Below, piece by piece: positions 25,601 through 33,844 of a stretch of 64,000 nt of DNA. The notes beneath the pieces are model-generated. The model ran no database searches. It had not been told where the DNA came from and saw only the letters and a program-made list of their open reading frames with translations. A program made the translations under genes and the position numbers. Source of the DNA: Fasciola hepatica (lineage: Eukaryota; Platyhelminthes; Trematoda; Plagiorchiida; Fasciolidae); the NCBI GenBank assembly GCA_948099385.1, contig CANUEZ040000168.1:11132001-11196000 (forward strand). Direction: 5' to 3'. The stretch's first letter is position 1. Every line of letters starts with the position of its first letter.

Positions 25601-28599
25601 GTGGTATACTATTAATTTGCCAAACCAACCACCAAACTGACTGCGGGCTAAATCTCTATAGTGTTTGATCTCGTGATTGCAATAATGTCATTCAAAAGAC
25701 TTTATCGAGCCGTCAGATAAAGACGAGTAGAAGTCACTTCAGTTTGTTCTGGCGGAATACATAGTAAATGCAATTATTACTTGGCCATTTTTGAAATTTT
25801 AATTAGCAAATCTTAATATTGGTCATCATCTCATGCGAACAATCCAGAGCGCTTTTTCGCTGGATTTCAAAATCCAACTACTTCTGTCATTTTCAGTAGA
25901 ATACATCAGAAATTCGACCCTCCAGTGGCGGATCCACTTCCATTGAAGTCACTGTACATGAAAATCGGCTCTTGTCATCGATTTCGTCACAGTGCTTGTT
26001 GTTTTGACAAAGATTAGCGATACTGCTGTGTGTGGGTATTTGAAGGTTTTATTCGAATGAAACATCGGGGTACCCGTATACCAGGTTCTGCCATTGATTG
26101 ATAATTCCCGGAAATCTCAGCCCTCTGCTATTTCAATCTCATTTCGAATTATTAGACCAATTTTTTCTTGGCAAACTGGTTGTACAATCATTTGTTGAAC
26201 ACGGTAATCTGAGGATCCTAGTGCGATTGTGAATCCAATTAGCACTCACTTTTGTTATTAATTTTGCAGAACAGCCCCGGATAGGAATAACGTCTGATTC
26301 ACTCGTCTTATCTACATTTGTTTTTCTTTTTTCCGCATTTTTTTTCTAGGTGGACTTTTTCCCGAAGCGTTTGATCGGGCGTTCAGTGCTCAATTCAATG
26401 AAATCCGATCGATACTTCGTACTCAGCTGAAAAAACTGATGGATGTGGAAAAGACGCAGGTTCGAAATAAGTTTTTCTCGGGATTCACGGTATCCTTATT
26501 CCATTTGCATCATTTACTTGGTTTACCTTGTTTACCTCGTCTTCAGAATGTTACCTCGTCGCAAGGAATCGTAAAGGAACAGCAGAATCCCGACAATTCC
26601 ATGTCGTTGTGTTGCGATCATTGGCCAGATCTTCCGACAGCTTGGAAACAAGTACTATTCCACGCATCAGAAACTCCGCAAGGTCAGAGATACTGCGATT
26701 TCTGGTTCTGTCATTTTTTTGTGCCTGAAACATTCTTTGTTGACGGAATAATTGGAGTTTGACCGACAGATGCTTCGGTTTTGTTTACTTTGAATTTGCA
26801 ACTTCAAACTCAAAATGTATGTGTGTGTGTGTTTGTGTTGCGGATTGTTAGAATCGTTTTAGCCCTTGTGTTCTATTCCCTATTCCCACGGACGGTCACT
26901 GTTTGCAGACTCCTTGCTTCGTGTCTCCTATCCGACGACTACTCTAGTGTGAAACCAGAGCGCGTTACCACAAAGCGCGAAGTGTAATGGTGAACAGTCA
27001 ATCCGGGTTTGTTAGTAAAAACGAGAACATTCATGAACTCCTGCATGCGTCCAGTTGGGTTTCGTCCATACAGGACGTCGCCCGATTTTGCCAACTGCCC
27101 ATACATGCCTGACCGTGCGTTGAAACTGAGTCACGATGACGTGTTGAAGCCTATCGGTTAGGCGGCTTGGTGTAACACGTTCACGCTGAACTATGATGGC
27201 TTGATTTCAGAGAGATTCCACCCCCCACCCCTCTCCCTCTCTCTCTGACGCAGATTATTAATGCTATACCACTTAAGACTGATATGAGAAACTATCACGT
27301 AGATTTGGAAAACTTTAAGTTTAATTTGAGAACCGAACGCAATGGTTGGTTTTCCCATCAGTAATGTACATTTTATCGGTCAAATAGCCACAAACCTATC
27401 TGGCCGACGATTGACCGTTATAACTACCTGTCTTACCACGCTCTTCCCGTGCAAAAATGGCACAAACCTCAATTGTGCGACTTGTCGCGTTCACGGATGG
27501 ACGTTGATCCGGTGGTTTAGTGGGTTCGTGTGATCTGAGTTGGAGAAGCAAGCTGTCCTCAACCTATCAATGGGAACGGCGGCGCATTGCGTTAGACGCC
27601 TTTGGGCTAGCGAGAACATTTCGATTATCCAGTAGACGGAGTTGTGATAATGGTCTCCGAATAACATCAGTATTCGGTTCATGGCATAATGCAGAAATGA
27701 AAATAGATAAATTACTTTACTAGCTAGGCATTCCACCGTGTTGGATAACAGCTGGTTAGATTTATTAATTCCCATCCTGATAAGTAATTTCGCACGAAAC
27801 GTGTTTATTATATGTATATATGTAAAGCATATGTGCACTATGCTTGGGTTCATGTTGTCGTTGAAATATATCGTCCGTGGTCCCCACATGCATTTATCCT
27901 GAGAATCAACAGGAAAGAACAGATCTAACTAAATGCAGCCTGTTGAATCTCACTTTGAAATCTGAAAATCCTTGTACCACTTCACGTGAAGAGGCTTATT
28001 TTTAACTCCCAGTGGATACATTCTATTAGGGTAAATAACCCGCTTGCATACCCCCCTCCACCCCTTGCTCCAGGTACTCGAATCCAGCTGAACGACTGGT
28101 TGTCGAACATCTGACCGCCATCAGACTATCCAGTTTGGTTCTCAGTAGTTCGTTGAGCATCAATATTGCACAATGAATCACTCGATAATCAATTCAAATC
28201 TCCTACGATGTTTTCTGATCAGATGTTGAGTTGCATCTCATTGCAAAACATTTCTGACATCTGTGGGATTTTATTTCGCGTCCTAGCCACTGCATAAACC
28301 ATGCCAGATCAGTTCGGTGGGAGCGACTGTTCGCTGCTGATTGGGTGATTTCGTTCCGTTTCTTCACGAACTGATTGAGCCATCGACCGGCTTTGCTGGC
28401 CGGAGATTCGCCACCGATTTCGGGCCGACAATGACGTGCTGTCTGTTAACGAAACTAGGCCGTTTATCGATGCTTTAGCTAATACCCTCACACTACCAGA
28501 AACATTCTTCTCTGAATTGTCTGTTGTGTGTCTGTCTGACAAGAAATTGAGAACAAAGATGATAAATTCGGACTATACTTTATCATCTCACAACGGAAT

Positions 28600-28679
<80 letters not shown>

Positions 28680-31581
28680 CAATGTAACACAAAGCTTTGT
28701 ACCTGGGCGCAGCGTTAGGTGTGGTCGACAGATTCATTCCAAAATCCGCGATGTCAAGGAAATTTGGACAACAGCTGTATTCTTTTCGGTGTTTTTCCTC
28801 TACTGTGTATGAGGTTGTTGGTGAAATTTTCATCCTCTGGATTCTGAGTGAGACACTTATCTCAGTGCCCATTGATCACTGTGGTCTTCGGGCGCTCCAT
28901 TTTGGCGTTGATTTAGATTTTGAGGTAAACATCCGTTTTTTTAATAGCTAGTCCCTGGTGCTCCCTCTTCCAATAATTATTTCTGGTCCCGTGAAGCCTG
29001 CTCTATATCACGTCATCTAAGTGCATTACAATCGCACCGTGTGTACTGCTCAATCTACAGGTGTACCATGGCGTTGGACACGTTTCTATCACCAAGCCGA
29101 CTTCGATTTCGCTGATTTTCTTCGCATCAGGTAAGAATCTTTCTTACATATGTCGCCCTGATACAACTATCATGACTGATGACTACAAACGCACAACCGC
29201 ACATCAACTCACACACGCCGTTTGGACGTGAAACTGAAACTGCCTGAGTGTTGAATCCCCAGCATCAAGGGAACATGATGTCAGCGTGTGTTTTTGCTTT
29301 TAACGCTTAACACAGTGAATATATGGAACACTTATTTTCATCATATGAACAGCATAAGATACTACAAAAAGATGCGTAGTTTAAAGCGTTCACTGCGCGT
29401 CATGGTCAGAAATACCCTGGACAAGCTGAGAAGTAGAAATCCTCAACGTACCACTTAACTATTTGTCAGTAGGCAAAATAGTTTAAATGATAAAGCCAGG
29501 CACCTGTTTCTTTACTACTCGTAAGTGTCCGTAAAAGTTGAAAGATAGTGAAGAGAACTAGCGGAATAAACTGACATATCACCCATATTAAGAGCTTTAA
29601 GCTCCGCACTAATGTTAAACGAATGAATGTATCCGCAAGTGGTTTTTTCCTTCAGAATATACATGGAATTAATCATGGTTGTGATAAAGGCAGTAGTCCG
29701 GACGGGTTGCCACGAGGGATATTGACTGGATTTTCTTCTTATTCATCTTCAGTGTTAACAAGTTTATCCAGTAAACTTTTACTTCATAAAATATCCCCGA
29801 TTGTGAGTATATTCAATGGAGACGTGGGCACTGATGAAGTTGAAAATTCAGAACTTACTTCGATGTATGCTAGTAAGCGATTTATTGTAAAAAAAAAACA
29901 GATCAGGTTAATATCAAGCACATGTGCATGGGGTCTGGCATTTCACTCCACTCGGGGCATGATTTTTCTTCAAGCACCACCGGCAACCCTAACGACAGCC
30001 GTTCGGTTACATCTGACTCAACCTGTACTTTAGCTGTCGTAGAAGCTGCCCACACAAACTAGAGAGCTGAACCGATGGTACACAAAAACTAAAGACTCAA
30101 CGCTCGTTATTAACGTTCAACGAAAAATATCGTCGGACACGTACCCATAGGCGAGTGATTCTTTTGTAGTCTACAGGGAAAGTGCTGTACTGAATGTCCG
30201 GGGGATCTATAGAAAAGACAGCTCAATGGTTCTGGGCTTGAATACAAGAAGTTGCAAGAATAGCAGAGACAGCTGCGAAGCTCAAAGGCCCTAGAGTTTT
30301 TTTTCGTACTACTTAGGACTTGACGTGGGGATCGATTGTTCGTGACTGCATATAGGGCATGTGTAGCAACCAATCAATAGTAGGTCCTTGGTATTAAACC
30401 CCTTCCCCTTTGCTGGTGGTCGCTCAAAAGAGCACTGCGTCCAAATTATTGGTTTGCCATTCATGATCTTCCAAATAACTGAAATGAAGAAGATGAAACA
30501 GTGAATACTGATTGAAAGGGATAATATTCCATTTGGAAATGAGATGAATATGAGTGAACTTACAGCTCCAAGGAGGAACGCCAAAAGAGGAATTAGGGAA
30601 ACATTACCGTAAAATGAGAGAAGAATGCGGTGCGAATTCCGTGTAAGTGATTTGTGGGACATCGTTGGAATCAGGTTTGAAAATGTCTACCGAAATTAGT
30701 AATAGTCGAAAATCTCGGACCTTAGTGGTAAGGAAGAGGATAAAACCATCACCGGTGGCGGAAAATGAAGTAGAACATGCTGGACGTCGAGAGACGTTCA
30801 AATCAAGGTGCACCGAAAACCCTCAGATTTTTTTCCGAGAAATTTTGCTAATAAATGTAAGACTCGTTCACATTTCGAGGGTAATTTCGAAAAATAAAGG
30901 TTACAAAAAGTCACGTGTGCAAAAGACGAAAATTAGTGATTTCTAAATGGGAAAAGGTTCCTCAGTTTACGCTACATCGAATGAAGTTATTCTTTCCTAA
31001 GATGACCCGAGTGTGCCTAATGATTGTGCTTCGTCGGCATAACTTTCGTTTAGGACCAGTGAGAGGAACATACACAGTCATATCATTTTGGCATGAGACA
31101 GTGATGAATAAAAATAGATATACCTTGAAGCTGATGTAGATTGATTAGATGGAAACGCACAGTCATAAGACGTGAATTATTCATTTTCTCTCCTTGGCAA
31201 ACAAAATGCCTTCGAGAAAACTCGGTTTGAGATAGCACTCCTTTTCTGTCTGCCGGCGGAATTTCACTGCTTTTGCCGTGAGTAGCAATACTCATTCTCA
31301 TAAGCAGTTTACGTGTTTCCCTTTGTCTTTCAGTACTTTGTTTTTGTTCTTTTGACATATAACAACTGCGATCTGTTGATACTGACCATTTCAGAACTAC
31401 GTGGGATTCATATCTGGTTCAGTCAACAAATGCGGAACAGGCGTCTGGTGATGCAGCCGAAAAAACTCCAGCTTCTGTGCTTCCAGATTCTTGGGATTTG
31501 CCTATTGACTTGGAAACCATGAACACTGCCTGGAGGTCTTTCATATCTTTCGATTCCGAAACGACCGCATCTTCCGCTTAG
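8205..31581 (+). CDS. PDCD7: PDCD7 orthologue (U11/U12-59K), eight exons
   Basis: The proposed join is 8205-8675, 10046-10135, 16877-17010, 19947-20137, 26350-26489, 26547-26682, 29061-29130 and 31395-31581, giving about 472 residues (human PDCD7 is about 485). PDCD7 is the 59K protein of the U11/U12 di-snRNP, the nuclear particle that recognises minor-class introns. Support comes from a proline-rich N terminus, PSLPEIRARFL (family PSLGEVRARLL), a basic helical middle and the C-terminal ADFLRIRTTWDSYLV (human ALIQIRHDWDQYLV). Exon phases are compatible throughout: 0, 0, 2, 1, 0, 1, 2. Exon 3 and the exact ends of exons 5 and 6 are the least certain parts. Large introns are full of mobile elements. 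Confidence 0.85.
8676..10045 (+). other. PDCD7 intron 1
   Basis: It is 1370 bases, phase 0, with GT-AG ends (gtaact...ttctgtctatttcag). It contains one SINE-A copy (about 9565-9770). The rest is unassigned AT-rich sequence. Confidence 0.75.
9565..9770 (+). mobile_element. SINE-A copy in PDCD7 intron 1
   Basis: It starts with tggtggtagacagtaatcc and continues with cggatcgttaccatacctga, ggtctcaggttctgg and cggcaatagtgtagtgg. It ends at catgtaatagaaaaaatc. It is the same 5'-truncated form as at 6818. Confidence 0.8.
10046..10135 (+). CDS. PDCD7: PDCD7 exon 2: start of the basic helix
   Basis: It is 90 bases, phase 0 at both ends, 30 residues (158-187): TELTQLETECSASDL, then VNCIRRRVRQVAKKR. 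This aligns with the human stretch from the leucine-rich helix into the arginine-rich segment (GEARRRLERVRRRR). The acceptor is ctgtctatttcag and the donor CGC|GTGAGT. The frame stays open on both sides, so the splice sites and the match to the family set the limits. Confidence 0.75.
10601..10646. repeat. (TA)n microsatellite, 46 bases
   Basis: A pure TA repeat in PDCD7 intron 2, just 5' of the LINE-A 3' fragment. It generates spurious poly-Ile-Tyr frames on both strands. Confidence 0.98.
10780..11250 (+). mobile_element. LINE-A 3' fragment
   Basis: It reads FKHRCLRSIVRIWRKHRLN, like FEHRCLRSIA in the 32.2 kb copy, then VTSLRWLGHVLRMKSDRIP, the C-terminal block of the family. A gacgtgttaggcttcctgggtgaggccca stretch near 11070 matches the 3' end of the other copies. 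Only the 3' end is present, the usual result of incomplete reverse transcription. Confidence 0.8.
12130..12900 (-). mobile_element. LINE-B reverse transcriptase fragment (Jockey/CR1-like)
   Basis: The minus strand shows VYISDLPVF near 12840, then VFKYADDVVVSGYF, the catalytic YADD box, near 12790. Further on is SRVSSVKYLGVILDTNLRW near 12560-12590, the palm-to-thumb block typical of Jockey/CR1-type elements. The frame is broken several times. It is a different family from LINE-A, whose block after YADD has YLGSYIS and LLYGSET instead. Confidence 0.8.
12960..13115 (+). repeat. Dispersed repeat shared with 28.37-28.48 kb
   Basis: It contains cactcggctttgctggcc, then a diverged section with gcgatgacctactgtctg. 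It lines up with gaccggctttgctggccgg and caatgacgtgctgtctg near 28385-28445. No coding signature was recognised. Confidence 0.45.
13160..15290. other. Unassigned intron sequence
   Basis: This part of PDCD7 intron 2 contains no recognised exon, domain, RNA gene or repeat copy. Confidence 0.5.
15300..15475 (+). repeat. Short interspersed element, same family as the 25 kb hairpin arms
   Basis: It shares attagcaaatc, a gatcatcttttcaag section, aaaatctaactactgct, ccagtagcaaaaatagaaattcgaa and cctccgagggc with the hairpin arms at 24.8 and 25.8 kb. No coding capacity is visible. It may be a MITE or part of a longer element. Confidence 0.6.
16877..17010 (+). CDS. PDCD7: PDCD7 exon 3: basic segment and low-complexity linker
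   Basis: It is 134 bases, entering in phase 0 and leaving in phase 2. It encodes RYKSRVRKRQQELNDDG, which continues the basic helix of exon 2, then a Ser/Pro/His-rich tail (CPSPKHHSSQ). The acceptor is tcccaatttgtag and the donor CAACC|GTGAGT is strong, two codon bases before the in-frame stop. The phases fit both neighbours. Conservation is weaker than in other exons, so this is the exon most in need of transcript support. Confidence 0.6.
17011..19946 (+). other. PDCD7 intron 3
   Basis: It is 2.9 kb, phase 2 (GTGAGT...tgcctag, with a long pyrimidine tract before the acceptor). A ggggttcaaaac stretch near 17850 and an agttcgagtttcc stretch near 19040 look like tRNA B boxes and may be SINE scraps. 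Nothing else was recognised. Confidence 0.65.
19947..20137 (+). CDS. PDCD7: PDCD7 exon 4: conserved coiled-coil-like helix
   Basis: It is 191 bases, phase 2 in and phase 1 out. It encodes a basic linker and a long helix, with IKQALSECRERLALLDSLER and then LRAARISQARQRG. This aligns with the human block VDILRALEKLRKLRKEAAARKG, including the leucine spacing and the terminal R-x-G. The acceptor is preceded by a clear pyrimidine tract (tttggttttctcctttg...tgcctag). The donor is AGAG|GTGAGA. Confidence 0.85.
20375..20612 (-). mobile_element. SINE-A copy with tRNA-like head
   Basis: Read on the minus strand, it begins near 20612 with ggttggggggtttagagcg and includes the B-box-like ggtcagaggttcgaattcc (about 20541-20560). 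It continues with ggtagacagcaattcgccg, a tatgtggtttcctacttcga block and a 3' section ending near 20375. The RNA polymerase III-type head marks the family as tRNA-derived. Confidence 0.8.
20770..21245 (+). mobile_element. LINE-A 3' fragment
   Basis: The translation gives VVRMPTDRLPKCALRSEAVG near 20930-20990, then GGWMMSLSGQTMET. This corresponds to VLRMPTDRLPRRTLFSEAG and RGGQSMTWQK of the 32 kb copy. The 3' section has the gtaggacgtgttaaacttcc block near 21058. Only the C-terminal end and 3' UTR are present. Confidence 0.8.
21390..21580 (+). repeat. Short interspersed element, hairpin-arm family
   Basis: It shares gtttgcaaattctgttg, gttcatcatcttctcaag, aaatctagctactgctgcc, ttcagtagcattgttagaaatt and gaagctcc with the 15.3, 24.9 and 25.8 kb copies. 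No coding signature is visible. Confidence 0.6.
21600..23330. other. Unassigned intron sequence
   Basis: This part of PDCD7 intron 4 holds no recognised exon or repeat. The short frames lack any domain signature. Confidence 0.45.
23340..24120 (-). pseudogene. Tc1/mariner-type DDE transposase remnant (element A)
   Basis: A decayed cut-and-paste transposase (DDE_3-like). The N-terminal part at 24033-23810 has TITLKKKQERLMSEFGERV and then SVRTIARYLDRQFV, a helix-turn-helix region. The catalytic core has RGPNVHIIGAVGTMGL and INNAPCHS near 23470-23500, where the family has a DNAPCH/DNAPVH motif; the second aspartate appears as asparagine. The third motif is PYSPDLNPIEG near 23379-23411, retaining its glutamate. 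The first aspartate region is too damaged to read. Stops and frameshifts separate the blocks. It lies antisense in PDCD7 intron 4. Confidence 0.85.
24829..25948. repeat. Long inverted repeat with about 170-base arms
   Basis: The left arm (about 24829-24998) and right arm (about 25781-25948) are reverse complements at roughly 90% identity by eye. Both share aatcttaatattggtcatc, atgcgaacaatccagagcg, ctttttcgctgga and attcgaccctccagtgg. The spacer is about 780 bases and contains a stretch (25460-25570) resembling 4380-4480. Single arms of the same family occur at 15.3 and 21.4 kb. It lies in PDCD7 intron 4, so pre-mRNA could fold into a long hairpin. Confidence 0.85.
26350..26489 (+). CDS. PDCD7: PDCD7 exon 5
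   Basis: It is 140 bases, entering in phase 1. It reads GLFPEAFDRAFSAQFNEIRS and then ILRTQLKKLMDVEKTQ, matching the family block that follows the conserved glycine (human GVCPPASADETFTHHLQRLRKLIKKRSELYEAEE). The acceptor ttttttttctag is strong. The end is placed at ACG|GTATCC; an earlier donor at CAG|GTTCGA (26459/26460) has the same phase and is possible. The frame is also open straight through to exon 6. Confidence 0.75.
26490..26546 (+). other. Candidate U12-type mini-intron (PDCD7 intron 5)
   Basis: It is 57 bases, phase 0, starting GTATCCTTATT and ending cgtcttcag. GTATCCTT matches the consensus U12-type 5' splice site (R-TATCCTT), which U11 snRNA recognises. A good U12 branch site (TTCCTTAAC type) is not evident; the nearest candidates, such as cttgtttac, are weak. 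The length is a multiple of three with no in-frame stop, so retention would add 19 residues. The alternative is that it is coding sequence. Confidence 0.5.
26547..26682 (+). CDS. PDCD7: PDCD7 exon 6
   Basis: It is 136 bases, phase 0 in and phase 1 out. It encodes NVTSSQGIVKEQQNPDNS and then DHWPDLPTAWKQVLFHASET. It sits where the vertebrate protein has its charged stretch before LAHLLEPFRQYY. The reading frame is fixed by the preceding exon and by the one-base carry into exon 7 (the joined codon gives glycine). The donor is CAAG|GTCAGA. Residue similarity to the family is low, so this rests on phase and position. Confidence 0.65.
26683..29060 (+). other. PDCD7 intron 6
   Basis: It is 2.4 kb, phase 1 (GTCAGA...caatctacag). 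It contains a short (GT)n near 26818, a pyrimidine-rich run (cccctctccctctctctctct) near 27227, a repeat shared with 13.0 kb (28370-28480) and the (TA)n tract at 28602. No other exon was recognised. Confidence 0.7.
28602..28677. repeat. (TA)n microsatellite, 76 bases
   Basis: A pure AT/TA repeat inside PDCD7 intron 6. Confidence 0.98.
29061..29130 (+). CDS. PDCD7: PDCD7 exon 7: start of the conserved C terminus
   Basis: It is 70 bases, phase 1 in and phase 2 out. It encodes VPWRWTRFYHQADFDFADFL and RI. It aligns with the vertebrate LLEPFRQYYLQAEHSLPALIQIR segment, including the aromatic pair and the final I-R. Splice sites are textbook: caatctacag| at the acceptor and CATCAG|GTAAGA at the donor. 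Confidence 0.9.
29131..31394 (+). other. PDCD7 intron 7
   Basis: It is 2.3 kb, phase 2 (GTAAGA...gaccatttcag). Open frames of 117-136 codons occur on both strands (for example plus 29623-30033 and minus 30309-30662), but none shows a recognised domain. No mobile element was identified. Confidence 0.65.
31395..31581 (+). CDS. PDCD7: PDCD7 exon 8: conserved C terminus and stop
   Basis: It is 187 bases and completes the arginine codon begun in exon 7, then reads TTWDSYLVQSTNAEQ and ends with SWDLPIDLETMNTAWRSFIS and a short Ser/Thr tail before TAG at 31579-31581. The joined IR-TTWDSYLV matches human IRHDWDQYLV. SWDLP..L....AW parallels GWVLPPLPSNDIWATAV. This is the most diagnostic part of the gene. 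No AATAAA is visible between the stop and the LINE-A that begins about 90 bases downstream. Confidence 0.92.
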
Positions 31582-31882
31582 TTTTTACACTGCAAATTTC
31601 CGAAAATTCCAGCTTTGTACATAGGTGATGGATCGCATTGACTAATACAACTTTCTGTCACTATTTATTCAGTTCAGTTCAGTTTATTCAACCATTAACC
31701 TCGCACTCCTGTGCTCTGGTTTCGGTTGCTACCTTCCGGCATCGTCCTGTAAAGGGCGAAAAGAATAGGAGCAATAGTGATAAAGATAATAAAAAACGAA
31801 GTACCAGTGGAGAATCAAGACGACAAAGAAAGAGTCCGAATGCAACTACGCCACTGACCGTGTCATTCTCACTTAATGTCTC

Positions 31883-32543
31883 CTACCATTTAGTAGGCAA
31901 ATCACGTGGACCCCAACCTAGAAGTCTAACACGTCCTACTGGGCCAAGTCTGCTCGTCAAGGTTTTCATACCTTTCTGCCATGTCATAGACTGACCACCT
32001 CGACCTACCTTCCAATCACCACCTGCCTCAGAGAACAGCGTACGTCGAGGAAGTCTATCGGTGGGCATGCGTAACACGTCCCAACCACCTTACCCTGTTT
32101 AGTTTCAGTACTTGATCCAGAGACTGACCTCTGGCTCCCAGCACCCTACGCTGAACCTCAAAATTGCTGATACGGTGTTCCCACCATACTCAGGCAATGC
32201 TACGGAGACATCGGTGCTCGAACACCGACAGTCTTCGCCTCAGTGGTCGTGTTTCTGAACCGTACAGAAGAACAGACCTAACCGCCGCATCGTACCCTCT
32301 ACTCTTAACAGACAATCTGATGTCACGCCGACGCCACAGCTGACGGAGGTTGGCAAAAGCCAAGCGCGACTTTTGTATACGCGAATACACTTCATCCGAT
32401 ATCTGTCCACCTAGTGAGATGTAACTACCCAGGTAACAAAATGTATCCAATTTAGCTAGAGCTTCCCCGGTCAACACAATGTTTGGTGTTGAGCCAACCC
32501 AGTCCTGCAGCAGCATTTTACACTTTGAAGGTGCAAAACGCAT
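31883..32543 (-). pseudogene. LINE-A C-terminal domain
   Basis: It reads KCKMLLQDWVGS, then FCYLGSYISLGGQISDEVYS, LRQLWRRRDIRLSVKSRGYD and VRSVLLYGSETRPL. After a break it has MLRMPTDRLPRRTLFSEAG and GGQSMTWQKGMKTLT. These form the thumb and C-terminal region that follows the YADD motif in this family. A frame break near 32190 splits it. Confidence 0.85.
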
Positions 32544-32694
32544 TGTTAAGGCTATCTAAAAGAGCTTACAACTTACCTGGGTCTTCACTCAGAAGAACAA
32601 TATTGTCTGCATGTTCCCAGTCAGACAGTTTACTGTCTGAGCAAAGGTCGACACCGCTATTCTCACACGAAGATAGGGCTATCTCAAGAATGAA

Positions 32695-33342
32695 TTAAAC
32701 TACAAAATTGAAGAAGAAGGGTGAAAGAGGGCAACCCTGACGAACATCACTTTCCGTGGTGAACTCGGGGGAAAGATCGCTGTAAGCACGAACTCGGCTT
32801 CGGCTGTTCGCATACAAGCATTGGAAAAAAGAAATAAACTTACCTGGCACACCCTTTAGTGAGAGGCAGCGGCAGAGAGCTGTGCGGTCGACTGAGTCAA
32901 ACGCCGCTTTCAGATCAAGAAAGACACAGATTGTGGGCCCACGGAAGATGTGTCTGTGCTCTAAGGTTTGCAGAAGAGTGAAGATGTGGTCGATATCACC
33001 CCGACCAGGTCTGAAACCGGCTTGATTCTCACGCGTACACATTTCGTGGGCACTGGATAATCGGTGGAGAATAAGACCGGTGAGCAGTTTAGACGTGATA
33101 CTTATCAAGTTAATTCCTCTATGGTTTTCACAAGAGGACCTGTCACCTTTCTTGTAAATCGGCACAGTCACCGATTCACACAATTCCCTGGGAATCCGTA
33201 CACTATCCCAAATAATACGGAGTAGTTTTGTTAACTCCAAAATCAAAGTTTCACCTCCATCCTTGAGAAAAGATGGAGACAACCCATCTGACCCACCGGC
33301 TTTGTACCTTTTCAAGTAACCTATCTCCCGCATAATCTCCAT
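32695..33342 (-). pseudogene. LINE-A reverse transcriptase domain
   Basis: A 215-codon open frame with RT motifs in order: AGGSDGLSPSFLKDGGETL, VTVPIYKKGDRSSCENHRGI, NQAGFRPGRGDIDHIFTLL, CVFLDLKAAFDSVDR (first catalytic aspartate) and VRQGCPLSPFFFNFVV. The YADD box is expected just downstream, between this frame and the next at 32543. That stretch (32543-32694) is out of frame and I could not place the motif confidently. The enzyme would copy the element's RNA at the nicked target site. Confidence 0.92.
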
Positions 33343-33502
33343 CTCTCATGGAGGACTGATATCCACCTGTATCGTTTCACTGGCAGGCATATTTGGAAGG
33401 TCCAGTGTGGAAGTGGGCCAACTGAATTGTTCTTTGAAGTGCTCTGCCCAACGCTCCAGACGACGTCCCTGGGAGTGAATCAATGAGCCGTCGGATTCCT
33501 CA

Positions 33503-33796
33503 TTAACTCATATCAGGCTTCCGTGGATCGGTACCTCTAATCAAACGGAAAAGGTTGCGAGCATTGCCAATGGACGCAGCCTTTTCCATTTTCTTACATT
33601 TCGCAATCCACCACTGCTCGCGGTCATTCCTCAGGCTCCTAGTCAGTTGGCGTCTCAGGGATTTGCGCACTTCGAATGTGGTATCCGGAGGGACGGATCT
33701 GCGAGCATCCAACAGAGCAGCAGATGTCGAAGATATCCATCGTTTGTGAGACCGACTTGAACCAGAGTCCTGGGTAGCATTCGAAGCAGCATACAA
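33503..33796 (-). pseudogene. LINE-A linker between endonuclease and RT
   Basis: A 97-codon frame with KSLRRQLTRSLRNDREQWWI and NARNLFRLIRGTD, the basic linker that separates EN from RT in this family and is seen in decayed form at 1292-1570. It is isolated from both neighbours by stops or frameshifts. Confidence 0.8.
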
Positions 33797-33844
33797 AGCT
33801 TCCTTGATGTGTTGCCAGCGTTCATTTGGGTCCTGAACATCTGG

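Larger units (their letters stand above)
20138..26349 (+). other. PDCD7 intron 4
   Basis: It is 6.2 kb, phase 1 (GTGAGA...tttttttctag). It carries a SINE-A copy, a LINE-A 3' fragment, a hairpin-family element at 21.4 kb, a DDE transposase remnant at 23.3-24.1 kb and a long inverted repeat at 24.8-25.9 kb. About 21.6-23.3 kb is unassigned. Confidence 0.75.

Noticed and set aside
26547..26728. Alternative frame of PDCD7 exon 6 (basic, Ser/Arg-rich)
   Set aside because: It looks protein-like, but does not keep phase with exon 5 or with the one-base carry needed for exon 7.
27491..27889. 132-codon minus-strand frame in PDCD7 intron 6
   Set aside because: No recognised domain; another frame on the plus strand covers the same bases. 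Treated as chance.
30309..30662. 117-codon hydrophobic minus-strand frame in PDCD7 intron 7
   Set aside because: The hydrophobic stretch suggests membrane helices, but AT-rich antisense intron DNA gives this easily. No homology or gene structure was seen.
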